Assembly (NCBI RefSeq): GCF_030815985.1
Contig: NZ_JAUSXM010000001.1
Span: 2,790,001 to 2,854,000 of the forward strand
Direction of reading: 5' to 3'
Source of the DNA: Paenibacillus sp. W2I17
GTDB taxonomy: Bacteria > Bacillota > Bacilli > Paenibacillales > Paenibacillaceae
Length of the DNA: 64,000 bases
Part shown: positions 27,530 through 35,537 of the stretch, piece by piece
How the letters are laid out: each line of letters opens with the position of its first letter
Position numbering within the stretch: the stretch's first letter is position 1
The notes under the pieces: generated by a model
What the model was told of the DNA's origin: nothing
Databases searched by the model: none
Seen by the model: only the letters and a program-made list of their open reading frames with translations
Made by a program: the position numbers and the translations under genes

Positions 27530-28045
27530 CTATATTCGATGCACAAAAGTCTGGGACAAAATCTGGTGGCTGCCAGCGATGTTGTCAATCTCAATGCTAT
27601 ATTCAGACTCGGTGTAGTTGATCTGATACTGCTCATAATATTTTTTCCAGAATGAAACTGCTGCCGCATTATTAGCGAGCTGTTCTACTTTGAATGTACC
27701 CTCAAATTGAGCAAAAACCAAGTCAACCGCTTGTGCTGCTAGCCCCTGTCCGCGATACTTTTTAACCAGGAACAGCTCTTGCACGGTATAATCCACACCT
27801 TCCGGCACATATGGAGGTGAGCACACCAGTACGAATCCAATAACCTTTCCTTCATACTGAATCAAAAACGGATGTAATTCATCGCGTTCCAGATATAGAT
27901 AGGTGTTCGTTGGATCATATTTCCCCTCTTCAAGTAGATCCTCACCAGAAAATTCAGACAGATCATATAAATACAAGTTGTACAGGTTGAGAAACAATTC
28001 CTTTTGTTCTGCCAAAATACTCGTAATTTGCACATTCATCTTCAT
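27530..28045 (-). CDS. GNAT family N-acetyltransferase
   Basis: 171 residues with the acetyl-CoA loop LVKKYRGQGLAAQAVDLVF. GGGAG lies 7 bases before the ATG. The C-terminal 30 residues after the last GNAT strand are unusual and possibly a dimer arm. Substrate unknown. Confidence 0.85.
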   Translation of the reverse strand: MKMNVQITSILAEQKELFLNLYNLYLYDLSEFSGEDLLEEGKYDPTNTYLYLERDELHPFLIQYEGKVIGFVLVCSPPYVPEGVDYTVQELFLVKKYRGQGLAAQAVDLVFAQFEGTFKVEQLANNAAAVSFWKKYYEQYQINYTESEYSIEIDNIAGSHQILSQTFVHRI

Positions 28046-28224
28046 TGCACATCTCCCTTAGTTAATGAGTTGGTTAGTGGTCCATACATGACATTACCGA
28101 TGTCCACAACGAGTTTGCTGTGCCCTGTTCTCAATATATCCTTTCAACCACAGCAGATATAGGCAAAGTTTGGTTTAAACCATGGAGTAACCTTAACTGT
28201 CGTAGTGGAAGTGTACATTTGTGC

Positions 28225-28250
28225 AAAAAAAAAGACTCCCTACAGAGTCC
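28225..28250 (-). terminator. terminator overlapping the 3' end of gene 28240
   Basis: GACTC and GAGTC arms followed on the minus strand by nine T. The stem overlaps the stop codon of the membrane gene. Confidence 0.7.
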
Positions 28251-28476
28251 GATTATTGGTCTTGTCTTTATTTTTCACCAAGTATCCACTGGCAAGCGCT
28301 GCGGGAGCGATAAAAGGTAAGAATGTCAACCAATCCATGAAAAGAAGTATAGGAACGAAAATAAATATTACACTGATATACATCATGACTGGAGATTTTT
28401 TCTTCAATCCCTGAACGCCGAAGGCAACGCCTGCCAATGAGATCACAAGGACAAAAGCAATGTGAAGCACGTTCAT
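28240..28476 (-). CDS. small membrane protein
   Basis: 78 residues with about three hydrophobic helices and a charged C-terminal KNKDKTNNRTL. ATG 28476 has GGAGG 8 bases upstream. It follows the isochorismatase-like gene by 33 bases and ends in the terminator. Function unknown. Confidence 0.6.
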   Translation of the reverse strand: MNVLHIAFVLVISLAGVAFGVQGLKKKSPVMMYISVIFIFVPILLFMDWLTFLPFIAPAALASGYLVKNKDKTNNRTL

Positions 28477-28509
28477 CACCATCACCTCCATTTTGGATAT
28501 AACTGACAC

Positions 28510-28998
28510 TTAATGGATTAGATAATTAACCACAGGATATGAGATCACATTGCGATCTCTGTACGTTGAAGTCACCGCTTCATGATGGGTGCTAAGAATT
28601 CCGTTTTGCAACATCACCGGCCGGAATCCTCGCTCCATTGCTCCGTTGTAGGTGAATAGAACACATTCCTCTGCAGCAAAACCGGCGATAATCACCAATT
28701 CAATTCCGTGACTCTTCAACACCTGCTCCAGATCAGTTTGCCAGAAAGCATTGGAAGCTTCTTTGGTAACTGTGATATCCTTCTCATTCACATCCACCTC
28801 GGGAATAATACGATATTCTTCCGGTGGTGCCTCCTCCATGCCCTCCACATCCTGCACGTGAACGACCACATGATCATTCGAGCGCAGCACGTTAGCTACA
28901 TGGTTAATGTACTCGCAAGCATGGTCTATCGAGCTCTGATCCATCTTTTTCCGCACAATACTCTCTTGCATATCAATGATTATGAATCCTACTTTCAT
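28510..28998 (-). CDS. isochorismatase-family cysteine hydrolase
   Basis: 162 residues. The catalytic triad is visible as Asp in FIIIDMQ, Lys in TVTKEASNAFW and Cys in GFAAEECVLFT. Family members hydrolyse amides such as nicotinamide or N-carbamoyl compounds. Start at the Met of MKVGFIII, after a GGAGAG site. Confidence 0.88.
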   Translation of the reverse strand: MKVGFIIIDMQESIVRKKMDQSSIDHACEYINHVANVLRSNDHVVVHVQDVEGMEEAPPEEYRIIPEVDVNEKDITVTKEASNAFWQTDLEQVLKSHGIELVIIAGFAAEECVLFTYNGAMERGFRPVMLQNGILSTHHEAVTSTYRDRNVISYPVVNYLIH

Positions 28999-29051
28999 CC
29001 TATCTCTCCTCATACAAAATGTAGTTTTAATCTTGGTATCGCAATCTTAAT

Positions 29052-29762
29052 TTAGTCTTTAAATAATTCATTCAGCATCCGGTCGCGGTTCTCCAGAAAG
29101 CTGCGGGTAATCTGGTAGTGATCGGTATCCTCATAGACTACCTCTTGAATATGGTTATCGTCAAAACTTAAAATCTCTGCCCCCGGATATCCCAGCAAAA
29201 TCGGTGAGTGCGTCGCAATAATGAATTGTGAAGTGCCCGAAAGATCATGAAGGATACGCAATAAGGAGAGCTGCCTAGCTGGAGATAAAGCGGCTTCGGG
29301 CTCATCGAGCAGATAGATGCCTTTGGAACTGAAGCGATTGACGAACAGACTGAGAAAAGACTCCCCATGGGATTGTTCATGTAATGAACGCCCGCCATAG
29401 TATTGAAGCGACGCCGGCATCTCATCGACATGTGATGCGAATTGATAGAACGATTCAGAGCGCATGAAGAAACCATTCGTTATTTTGGGCAACCAGGCCA
29501 GCCTGAGATAATTCCCGAGCGAGGATTCCGAAGCATGTGTCTCATAGGTATTATTCCTGCCACCCCCTGCGGTATTGAATCCACATTGATGAGCGATGCC
29601 TTCCAGCAGCGTAGATTTCCCTGAACCATTTTCACCTACAAAAAAAGTAACGTTATTCGTGAGCTCCAATCGTTCCAAGGATCGGATCGCGGGGATGTCA
29701 AAAGGATATTGGTCCCGATTCTCGATCTTGGCCGACATGAGTTCCACACTTCGAAGATACAT
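29052..29762 (-). CDS. ABC-type AAA ATPase (SMC/RecF-like)
   Basis: 236 residues. Walker A GENGSGKST, signature region near SHGESFLSLF, Walker B GIYLLDEPEAALSP and the switch His in IIATHSP. This compact single-chain ATPase type is common in bacteria; some act in defence systems with a partner nuclease, but no partner is adjacent here. ATG 29762 after AGGAG. Confidence 0.85.
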   Translation of the reverse strand: MYLRSVELMSAKIENRDQYPFDIPAIRSLERLELTNNVTFFVGENGSGKSTLLEGIAHQCGFNTAGGGRNNTYETHASESSLGNYLRLAWLPKITNGFFMRSESFYQFASHVDEMPASLQYYGGRSLHEQSHGESFLSLFVNRFSSKGIYLLDEPEAALSPARQLSLLRILHDLSGTSQFIIATHSPILLGYPGAEILSFDDNHIQEVVYEDTDHYQITRSFLENRDRMLNELFKD

Positions 29763-29868
29763 AGGCATACTCCTATTCATGTTAGATTTGGCTCCATCTA
29801 CGGCAGGTACCTTTTCGTTTACACATACCCTATATTAAACGACGAACAGTGGGATGACAAAATTATAG

Positions 29869-29898
29869 TTGACGGTGGCAGATCAGCTTATATATTAT
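29869..29898 (+). promoter_or_regulatory. promoter of the antiterminator-PTS operon
   Basis: TTGACG (29869-29874), 18-base spacer, TATTAT (29893-29898). It lies about 40 bases upstream of the RAT element. Confidence 0.6.
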
Positions 29899-29934
29899 GT
29901 AGGAAGAACGTTCTGATAAAAACATAAAATGAAT

Positions 29935-29967
29935 TGGCGTGTTACCACCCCAGAGGGCATGAGCCAA
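29935..29967 (+). promoter_or_regulatory. RAT antiterminator element (GlcT type)
   Basis: The block GGCGTGTTACCACC...AGAGGGCATGAGCCAA matches the ribonucleic antiterminator of B. subtilis ptsG in its conserved parts (GTGTTAC and GGCATGAG). Its 3' end overlaps the first arm of the terminator at 29961, which is the arrangement needed for antitermination. Confidence 0.8.
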
Positions 29968-30008
29968 GAAGCGAACATGAGACTATACTCGCTTCTTGGC
30001 TCTTTTTG
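29961..30008 (+). terminator. conditional terminator in the operon leader
   Basis: GAGCCAAGAAGCGA and TCGCTTCTTGGCTC arms, 13-base loop, then TTTTTGCG. It is mutually exclusive with the RAT hairpin. Confidence 0.85.
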
Positions 30009-30021
30009 CGTTCCGGAGGCA

Positions 30022-30035
30022 TGAAAGCGTTAACT
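30022..30035 (+). promoter_or_regulatory. CcpA-binding cre site
   Basis: TGAAAGCGTTAACT matches the cre consensus TGWAARCGYTWNCW at all 14 positions. It sits after the terminator and before the glcT start, where CcpA would act as a roadblock. Confidence 0.75.
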
Positions 30036-30059
30036 TTAGAAACGAGGAGGCGGTGAACC

Positions 30060-30944
30060 GTGAGTAAAGGAATGATTCTGCAGGTGGAGCGGGTCGTCGG
30101 CAGCAATATTGTTCTGGCCCGGTCGCACCAGAATAGCAAGGAGTATGTATTGATTGGCAAAGGGTTGGGATTTGCGTTCAAAGTGGAAAGCACCGTGCAG
30201 TCCGATGATCCGCGGATTGAGAAAAGGTTCCGGCTGGAAGACCGGGAGGAATGGGGGCAGGCTCAGGAGCTGATGAGGGACTTGGACCCCAATGTCATCG
30301 ACATCTCTGACCGAATTATCCGTCTCATCGCTGATCAGTTTCCCGGCAAGCTGAATGACAAGATCTATCTTGCTCTTCCGAGTCATATTCAGTTCACCTT
30401 ATATCGTATCCGCAACGGGATGGAGATTCTGAACCCTTTTCTTACGGAGACAAAGCTCAGTTTTCCGAAAGAATTCGAAATCGCCTCGGAAGCGGCGGCC
30501 ATGATCGGAGAGGCTTTTGGCGTAGAGATACCGGAAGATGAGGCGGGGTTCCTGACATACCATGTGTACTCCTCCGTAAATCACGTCCCTGTCGGACAGT
30601 TGGTTAAGGTATCCAATGTGATCAGCAAGCTTCAGTCGATTATTGAAGAGGAGGGTGGCGTTCGCTTTGATCAGGGCAGCCTTAGCCAGGCAAGACTCAT
30701 GATACACCTGCGCTTCTCCATGGAACGCCTGTATCAGCAGCCGATGACGGCCCCCACCTTCGCACAATATGTGAAAAATGAATATACGTCCGAATACCAG
30801 CTAGCCAGAAAACTGAGCGCTGTAATGGCCGAGGATTTGGGTACAGAAGTGCCCGAGGAAGAAACGGCTTTTCTCGCAATGCATTTATACCGGCTTTTTC
30901 AAACCCATGCCAAAACCAACAACAGAAAGGACAACACACAATGA
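30060..30944 (+). CDS. glcT: BglG/GlcT-family transcriptional antiterminator
   Basis: 294 residues: CAT RNA-binding domain (about 1-57) followed by two PTS regulation domains. Candidate phosphorylated histidines lie in SHIQFTLYRIRN and FLTYHVYSSVNHV (PRD1) and LMIHLRFSMERL and FLAMHLYRLF (PRD2). The start is GTG 30060 after GAGGAGG. The preceding RAT and conditional terminator mean it should regulate its own operon. The symbol is by RAT type and gene context; LicT-like function is possible. Confidence 0.88.
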   Translation: MSKGMILQVERVVGSNIVLARSHQNSKEYVLIGKGLGFAFKVESTVQSDDPRIEKRFRLEDREEWGQAQELMRDLDPNVIDISDRIIRLIADQFPGKLNDKIYLALPSHIQFTLYRIRNGMEILNPFLTETKLSFPKEFEIASEAAAMIGEAFGVEIPEDEAGFLTYHVYSSVNHVPVGQLVKVSNVISKLQSIIEEEGGVRFDQGSLSQARLMIHLRFSMERLYQQPMTAPTFAQYVKNEYTSEYQLARKLSAVMAEDLGTEVPEEETAFLAMHLYRLFQTHAKTNNRKDNTQ

Positions 30945-31447
30945 TCTGGAAATGGAAAAACAACAAATCTGCCAAAACATCTGAAACAATATCCGTCGCC
31001 TCCCCGTTCACCGGAACCTGCGTCAGTTTGGAAGAAGTGCCTGACGAAGCGTTTGCGCAAGGACTTATGGGACCGGGAGTTGCAATGATTCCCCAAGAGG
31101 GCAGGCTGGTCGCCCCTATCGACGGCACTGTGGTGCACCTGATCAAATCGCACCATGCCGTAATGATTGAGCATACTTCCGGGCTGCAGCTGCTGCTGCA
31201 TATCGGTATGAACACTGTCAGCCTAAAAGGACAGGGCTTCACACCCCAAGTGCAGACCGGGGATCAGGTCACTATCGGTCAGACTCTGATTGAATTTGAC
31301 CTGAATGCGATCGCTTCAGCCGGTTATCCGGTCATCACCCCTGTCATCGTTGCGAATGCGGCTGAACAGCCGTGGGAGTCGCACCCGGAGTATGGCAGCG
31401 TAGAAGCAGGCATGGGAACTATCATGAAAGTCAGCTTGTCCAAATAA
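30941..31447 (+). CDS. PTS IIA component, glucose/GlcNAc type
   Basis: 168-residue stand-alone IIA of the Glc family. The active-site histidines are H72 in HHAVMIEH and H87 in LLLHIGMNT (phosphorylated His). It starts within the antiterminator stop (ATGA overlap). It passes phosphate from HPr to the IIB domain of the neighbouring transporter. Confidence 0.93.
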   Translation: MIWKWKNNKSAKTSETISVASPFTGTCVSLEEVPDEAFAQGLMGPGVAMIPQEGRLVAPIDGTVVHLIKSHHAVMIEHTSGLQLLLHIGMNTVSLKGQGFTPQVQTGDQVTIGQTLIEFDLNAIASAGYPVITPVIVANAAEQPWESHPEYGSVEAGMGTIMKVSLSK

Positions 31448-31477
31448 CCTAAATCAAAAAAAGAAAGGAAGAACAAT

Positions 31478-32932
31478 ATGCTGAAATCACTGCAAAAGCT
31501 GGGAAAATCCCTGATGCTTCCTGTAGCAACCCTGCCTGCGGCAGGTATTCTTCAAGGCCTCGGTCTTCTTAATTATGAAAAGGACATTCCGCTCGGTCCC
31601 GTGATCGGGGGATTTCTTAATCAGTATGTAGTTCCATTCCTGAATGAGGGAGCGGGGGCGATCTTCGGCAACCTTGCGCTCATCTTCGCCATTGGGGTGG
31701 CAATCGGACTGGCGGGGGATGCGGTCGCCGCGCTTTCTGCCCTGATCGCTTATATGGTGCTGACGCGGATTCTGGGAGCCGTCCCAGGTGTATTCGGCTA
31801 TATTCCTGACGATGTCAAGCTGGATATGGGCGTATTGGGCGGGATATTTGCCGGACTGCTTGCAGCCTATATGTATAAAAAATACCATAATATCAAGCTT
31901 CCTGACTGGCTCGGCTTCTTCTCCGGCAAACGCTTTGTGCCGATGGTCACCGCTGGCTCCATGCTGGTGTTGGCCATCCTGTTCGGCATGGTCTGGAGCC
32001 CGATTCAGGATGCCATCGGCGCTTTTGGCGCCTGGATTGTAGGTTTTGGCGGCGTTGGCTCCATGGTGTTTATGATCGCCAACCGCCTGCTCATTCCGCT
32101 CGGTCTGCATCATGTCCTCAACTCCATCGCCTGGTTCCAGATCGGAGATTATACCAATGCAGCCGGAGAAGTCGTGCACGGCGACCTAACCCGCTTCTTC
32201 AACGGAGATCCTACAGCAGGCATGTTCATGTCTGGCTTCTTCCCGATTATGATGTTTGCTCTTCCGGCAGCGGCGCTAGCCTTGATTCATACAGCCCGGC
32301 CTGAAAAGCGCAAAATGGTCGCTTCGATCTTTATCGGCGCAGCGGTGGCTTCGTTCTTAACGGGTATTACCGAGCCGCTCGAATTCTCCTTCATGTTCGC
32401 GGCGCCTCTGCTATATGTGGTGCACGCTATTCTTACTGGTGCGGCGGCCCTGATCATGTACCTGCTGAATGTTAAGCTGGGCTTCGCCTTCTCTGCAGGT
32501 CTGATCGATTACCTCGTGAATATGAAGCTGTCGACCAATCCGCTGCTCATGATCCCGGTCGGACTCGCATTTGCGGTCGTCTATTATTTCCTGTTCCGGT
32601 TCATGATTATCAAGTTCAACCTGAAAACGCCGGGACGCGAGGATGACGCTTATGATGCCGATACCCCCACTAATACTTCCGCCGTGGCAGCGTCTGCCGA
32701 TACCAAGGCTGGCAAAGTGCTCGCCGAGATCGGGGGAACAGATAATATCGAGAGCATTGACGCCTGCATCACTCGCCTCCGGCTAGTTGTCAGGGACGAC
32801 AAAGCCGTCAACGATCGGGCGCTCAAACAGCTTGGCGCTTCCGGTGTCATGAGGCTCGGTGGTGGAGCTGTGCAGGTCATCTTCGGCACCCAGTCCGAAA
32901 TCCTCAAGGACGAGATTAAGAAGCTGATGTAA
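31478..32932 (+). CDS. nagP: PTS IIBC, N-acetylglucosamine type
   Basis: 484-residue IICB protein. The membrane IIC part (about 1-380) closely follows NagE/NagP: LQKLGKSLMLPVATLPAA, RLLIPLGLHHVLNSIAWFQ, GMFMSGFFPIMMFALP and LTGITEPLEFSFMF. The IIB domain has its phosphorylated Cys430 in DACITRLRL. N-acetylglucosamine is the most likely substrate; glucose or another amino sugar is possible. Third gene of the operon, 30 bases after IIA with AAAGAAAGGA upstream. Confidence 0.9.
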   Translation: MLKSLQKLGKSLMLPVATLPAAGILQGLGLLNYEKDIPLGPVIGGFLNQYVVPFLNEGAGAIFGNLALIFAIGVAIGLAGDAVAALSALIAYMVLTRILGAVPGVFGYIPDDVKLDMGVLGGIFAGLLAAYMYKKYHNIKLPDWLGFFSGKRFVPMVTAGSMLVLAILFGMVWSPIQDAIGAFGAWIVGFGGVGSMVFMIANRLLIPLGLHHVLNSIAWFQIGDYTNAAGEVVHGDLTRFFNGDPTAGMFMSGFFPIMMFALPAAALALIHTARPEKRKMVASIFIGAAVASFLTGITEPLEFSFMFAAPLLYVVHAILTGAAALIMYLLNVKLGFAFSAGLIDYLVNMKLSTNPLLMIPVGLAFAVVYYFLFRFMIIKFNLKTPGREDDAYDADTPTNTSAVAASADTKAGKVLAEIGGTDNIESIDACITRLRLVVRDDKAVNDRALKQLGASGVMRLGGGAVQVIFGTQSEILKDEIKKLM

Positions 32933-32953
32933 CGCTCGTTCTCCTGTGAGTTT

Positions 32954-33001
32954 AAAAGGCCGAGAGCAAGGGTATGCTTACCCCTGTTCTCGACCTTTTT
33001 T
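32954..33001 (+). terminator. terminator of the PTS operon
   Basis: AAAAGGCCGAGAGCAAGGGTA and its near complement around a 4-base loop, ending CCTTTTTT. Confidence 0.9.
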
Positions 33002-33051
33002 GTTAACCAAGAAGCGCAGGATATTCTTTTGAAACGGTTTGGATTGAAAGT

Positions 33052-33083
33052 AAGAGAGCAAGCCATAGGCTTACTCTCTCTTC
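33052..33083 (-). terminator. terminator after the GT2/GtrA gene
   Basis: AAGAGAG-x-AAGCC and GGCTT-x-CTCTCT arms with a 3-base loop; modest T-content on the minus strand. Confidence 0.6.
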
Positions 33084-33087
33084 AGGG

Positions 33088-34101
33088 TTAATAGACAAAT
33101 CTGCGCTGCGCCCAATAGCTGAACAGGAAGATGGATACCTCGGTCAGCAGCTTGGCTGCGAGCAGCGGAATAATCAGTTTTTCATTATAAAAATACAGTA
33201 AACCATAGTTTAATAGCAGCACCAGTAGGACAAGTGAGAAGTATTTGGGCAAAGACTGCCGAACCTTCGAGGTTCGTCCTGTGGAGAATACGTACTTCCG
33301 ATTAATCGTATAGTTGAAGATGGAGCTGCACAGTCTCGCTGCAACAACCGACAGAAACAGATTATGCGTGAAATACTGGATAATGAACAGTAATCCAAAA
33401 TCAATCAGAGCGGACAGCACCGAAGATGTGCTGAACATCAGGATTGGCATATAGATCCGGAATGAATCCACCAGCGGGCGGAAATGAGAGGACTCATTGT
33501 GATCCAGATACACCGTGTCTATAAACTCCTCCGTAATTTCATACCCTTCCTTGTGTGCCGTTAACAGCATGTTCATCTCGTATTCAAACCGATCTCCCGG
33601 AATCAGGTTCAGCCACTCCAGCATGGAGTATGGAAAACCGCGTAGACCCGTCTGTGTGTCATATACTTTGGTACCTGTCGTGAGCGAAAAAACTGCCCGG
33701 GTGACTGTGTTGCCAAAACGGCTGCGTGCTGGGATTTTCCCGCTGAAGCGACGGCTGCCAAGTACAATACCTGGTGTCGTTTGTGCGAGAAGCACTTCGA
33801 AGATACGCTTAATATCATGTGGCAGATGCTGTCCGTCACTATCTGCGCACACTACACCGCCCTGAGGTCCGTACTTCTTAATATACTGAAAACCCGTCTT
33901 CAACGCCCTGCCTTTACCGAGATTGACGTGGTGTGTCAGGACCTTACAGCCATAGGCTTCTGCCGTTTCAAAAATCCCACGGTACCCTGGGCCACTGCCA
34001 TCATCCACAATCACAATGGGTCCAAGTTTAAATGTTTGCAGTTGCAGAACGAGATTCAGTAAACGTACATCGGGTTCGTATGATGGAATTAATATCGTCA
34101 T
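33088..34101 (-). CDS. GT2 glycosyltransferase fused to GtrA-like membrane domain
   Basis: 337 residues. The N-terminal GT-A domain has VIVDDGSGPG, VVCADSDGQH (DxD-type) and the acceptor block GFPYSMLEWL. The C-terminal 120 residues contain four membrane helices of the GtrA type. Such fusions make or flip undecaprenyl-phosphate sugars for cell-wall glycosylation. It starts in an ATGA overlap with the phosphodiester glycosidase gene. Confidence 0.88.
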   Translation of the reverse strand: MTILIPSYEPDVRLLNLVLQLQTFKLGPIVIVDDGSGPGYRGIFETAEAYGCKVLTHHVNLGKGRALKTGFQYIKKYGPQGGVVCADSDGQHLPHDIKRIFEVLLAQTTPGIVLGSRRFSGKIPARSRFGNTVTRAVFSLTTGTKVYDTQTGLRGFPYSMLEWLNLIPGDRFEYEMNMLLTAHKEGYEITEEFIDTVYLDHNESSHFRPLVDSFRIYMPILMFSTSSVLSALIDFGLLFIIQYFTHNLFLSVVAARLCSSIFNYTINRKYVFSTGRTSKVRQSLPKYFSLVLLVLLLNYGLLYFYNEKLIIPLLAAKLLTEVSIFLFSYWAQRRFVY

Positions 34102-35111
34102 GATCCTTGTCCCTCCGTTAGATATAAAATGTCACTTACGCCACGTTCCTGGTTACGCCCCAGCGGGTTATTGACAACTCTGCCCATAAAATACATCGTG
34201 GATGAACCGCCGCCGTCCAGATTGTAGGCTTCGGTTACTCCGAGGCCTTTCATGACATCGGCCAGTTCTGCCAAGGTCATGCCACGGCTGTCAACCTGCC
34301 GTCCGTCCACCACCACGAAGACGTAATGATTCGGAGCATTCATGCCGATCGCTGTTCTTGGATTCGCATCCTGGATGGAGCGGTTACCAAAGTTGTTATC
34401 GATTTTTACACTGCTAAAATCACTGACGATCTCGCCATCCTGAATCAGAATGGGCCCAAAGGACAGCGTATTGGTTGCACCTTCAGCCAGCAGTTCCGAG
34501 GAAGAAATCTCATTCTCGTTATATGTTTTCATCGTACCGTCGTTGAACAGGGCAAGTGCATCCCGCGTGGGGCTGTCCCGGTACAACGTTCCATTTCGGA
34601 TAATGACACCATCATCACGGAATCCGTAGTAGTCACCATTAATGGCAAAGATCGCATTGTTGGCTGCGGCAATCTCTGATGTATTTTCGGTAATGTTCGT
34701 TCCAAAGCTGTTGTCTGCCAACGCAGTTCGCAGGCTGCTTGTATCCGTTAGCTGAACATCAGCTACATAATACGTAATCTGATCCGAGCCAGAACCCGTC
34801 TGTACCTTTTCAATCTGGACCTTCATACCATCACTCGAATAATTCCAATCATCTGACGTTGCATTCACCTCAGTTGCGTTTGTCGAAGTGCTACTGGAAT
34901 CATTGGTGTTGTTCGTTGTTGCCGTTGCCGTGTTCCCATCCGCCACAACCACCTGCACATGCCGGATCAGGTAACGGTCAGCCAGGCTGTACAGGATTCC
35001 ACCTACCGCAAGCACGATGACAAGTGTGATGATGAGCCATCTGCGCTTTCTTGGAGAGATCGGTCGTTTATGTGGTTCTTTCCGGGTTGGTTTCTCATAG
35101 ATCTTCATCAT
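34098..35111 (-). CDS. phosphodiester glycosidase (NAGPA domain), membrane-anchored
   Basis: 337 residues: cytoplasmic basic N-terminus, one transmembrane helix (about 27-47), a Thr/Asn/Ser-rich linker, then the NAGPA domain with FAINGDYYGFRDDG, NPRTAIGMN and YNLDGGGSSTMYF. NAGPA domains hydrolyse sugar-phosphodiester bonds in exopolysaccharide or wall-teichoic contexts. It is coupled to the GT2/GtrA gene, so the pair probably acts on a surface glycopolymer. Confidence 0.88.
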   Translation of the reverse strand: MMKIYEKPTRKEPHKRPISPRKRRWLIITLVIVLAVGGILYSLADRYLIRHVQVVVADGNTATATTNNTNDSSSTSTNATEVNATSDDWNYSSDGMKVQIEKVQTGSGSDQITYYVADVQLTDTSSLRTALADNSFGTNITENTSEIAAANNAIFAINGDYYGFRDDGVIIRNGTLYRDSPTRDALALFNDGTMKTYNENEISSSELLAEGATNTLSFGPILIQDGEIVSDFSSVKIDNNFGNRSIQDANPRTAIGMNAPNHYVFVVVDGRQVDSRGMTLAELADVMKGLGVTEAYNLDGGGSSTMYFMGRVVNNPLGRNQERGVSDILYLTEGQGS

Positions 35112-35537
35112 GTGAAGCTCACCTCTTCATCTAAGTTCTTAAGGCCATATTAGGCCCGGTAGCTTAAATGAATCTGAAACCATATCAATTGAACTAAAGA
35201 TTATTTACACTAGCCACTCCGATGACAGAACAACCTTCCAATCGCTGTTACCCCCAGATTTTTTTGATTCCCTTTTCTAGAGGGGAAAATCCGGGGATAA
35301 AGGCGCAGCGTATGCTTCCGAAGTAGCTTTCTTGCAGAAAGCTTTTAGCTTCGCTTTTTCAGGTTTTTTCTGTCCTCTCCGTTATTGTGTAAATGAATAG
35401 TCCAATCAAAAAAGGCCATCCTTTTTCCCATTGAGGAAATCAGATCACCTTGATTTTCAATCTATAGAGCCCTAAAGTCACTTCTATCGTAGTGCATATT
35501 TTTATTTAATACAGATATCTTCATCAGAGCTTCCTTG
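35112..35537. repeat. intergenic region with a folded, IR-bounded element (35203-35394)
   Basis: No coding potential. The element is bounded by ATTTACAC (35203-35210) and GTGTAAAT (35387-35394), with further matching ends (GACAGAA / TTCTGTC). Inside are a hairpin with CCCCC/GGGG and TTCCC/GGGGAA arms (about 35250-35298) and a second with CGAAG...CTTCG and AGCTTTCT/AGAAAGCT arms (35319-35353) followed by CTTTTT. A small hairpin AAAAAAGG/CCTTTTT lies at 35408-35426. It looks like a MITE-like or REP-like element or a structured RNA. Confidence 0.55.

Noticed and set aside
29052..29762. Two-gene ATPase-nuclease defence system
   Set aside because: Only the ATPase is present; the adjacent genes are an isochorismatase-like hydrolase and the PTS operon.
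30697..31242. 181-residue minus-strand ORF across the antiterminator/IIA junction
   Set aside because: Shadow of two recognised plus-strand genes; Cys/Ser-rich nonsense composition.
31487..32179. 230-residue ORF antisense to nagP
   Set aside because: It is the reverse frame of a strongly conserved PTS gene in GC-rich sequence; no ribosome site and low-complexity His/Gln-rich product.
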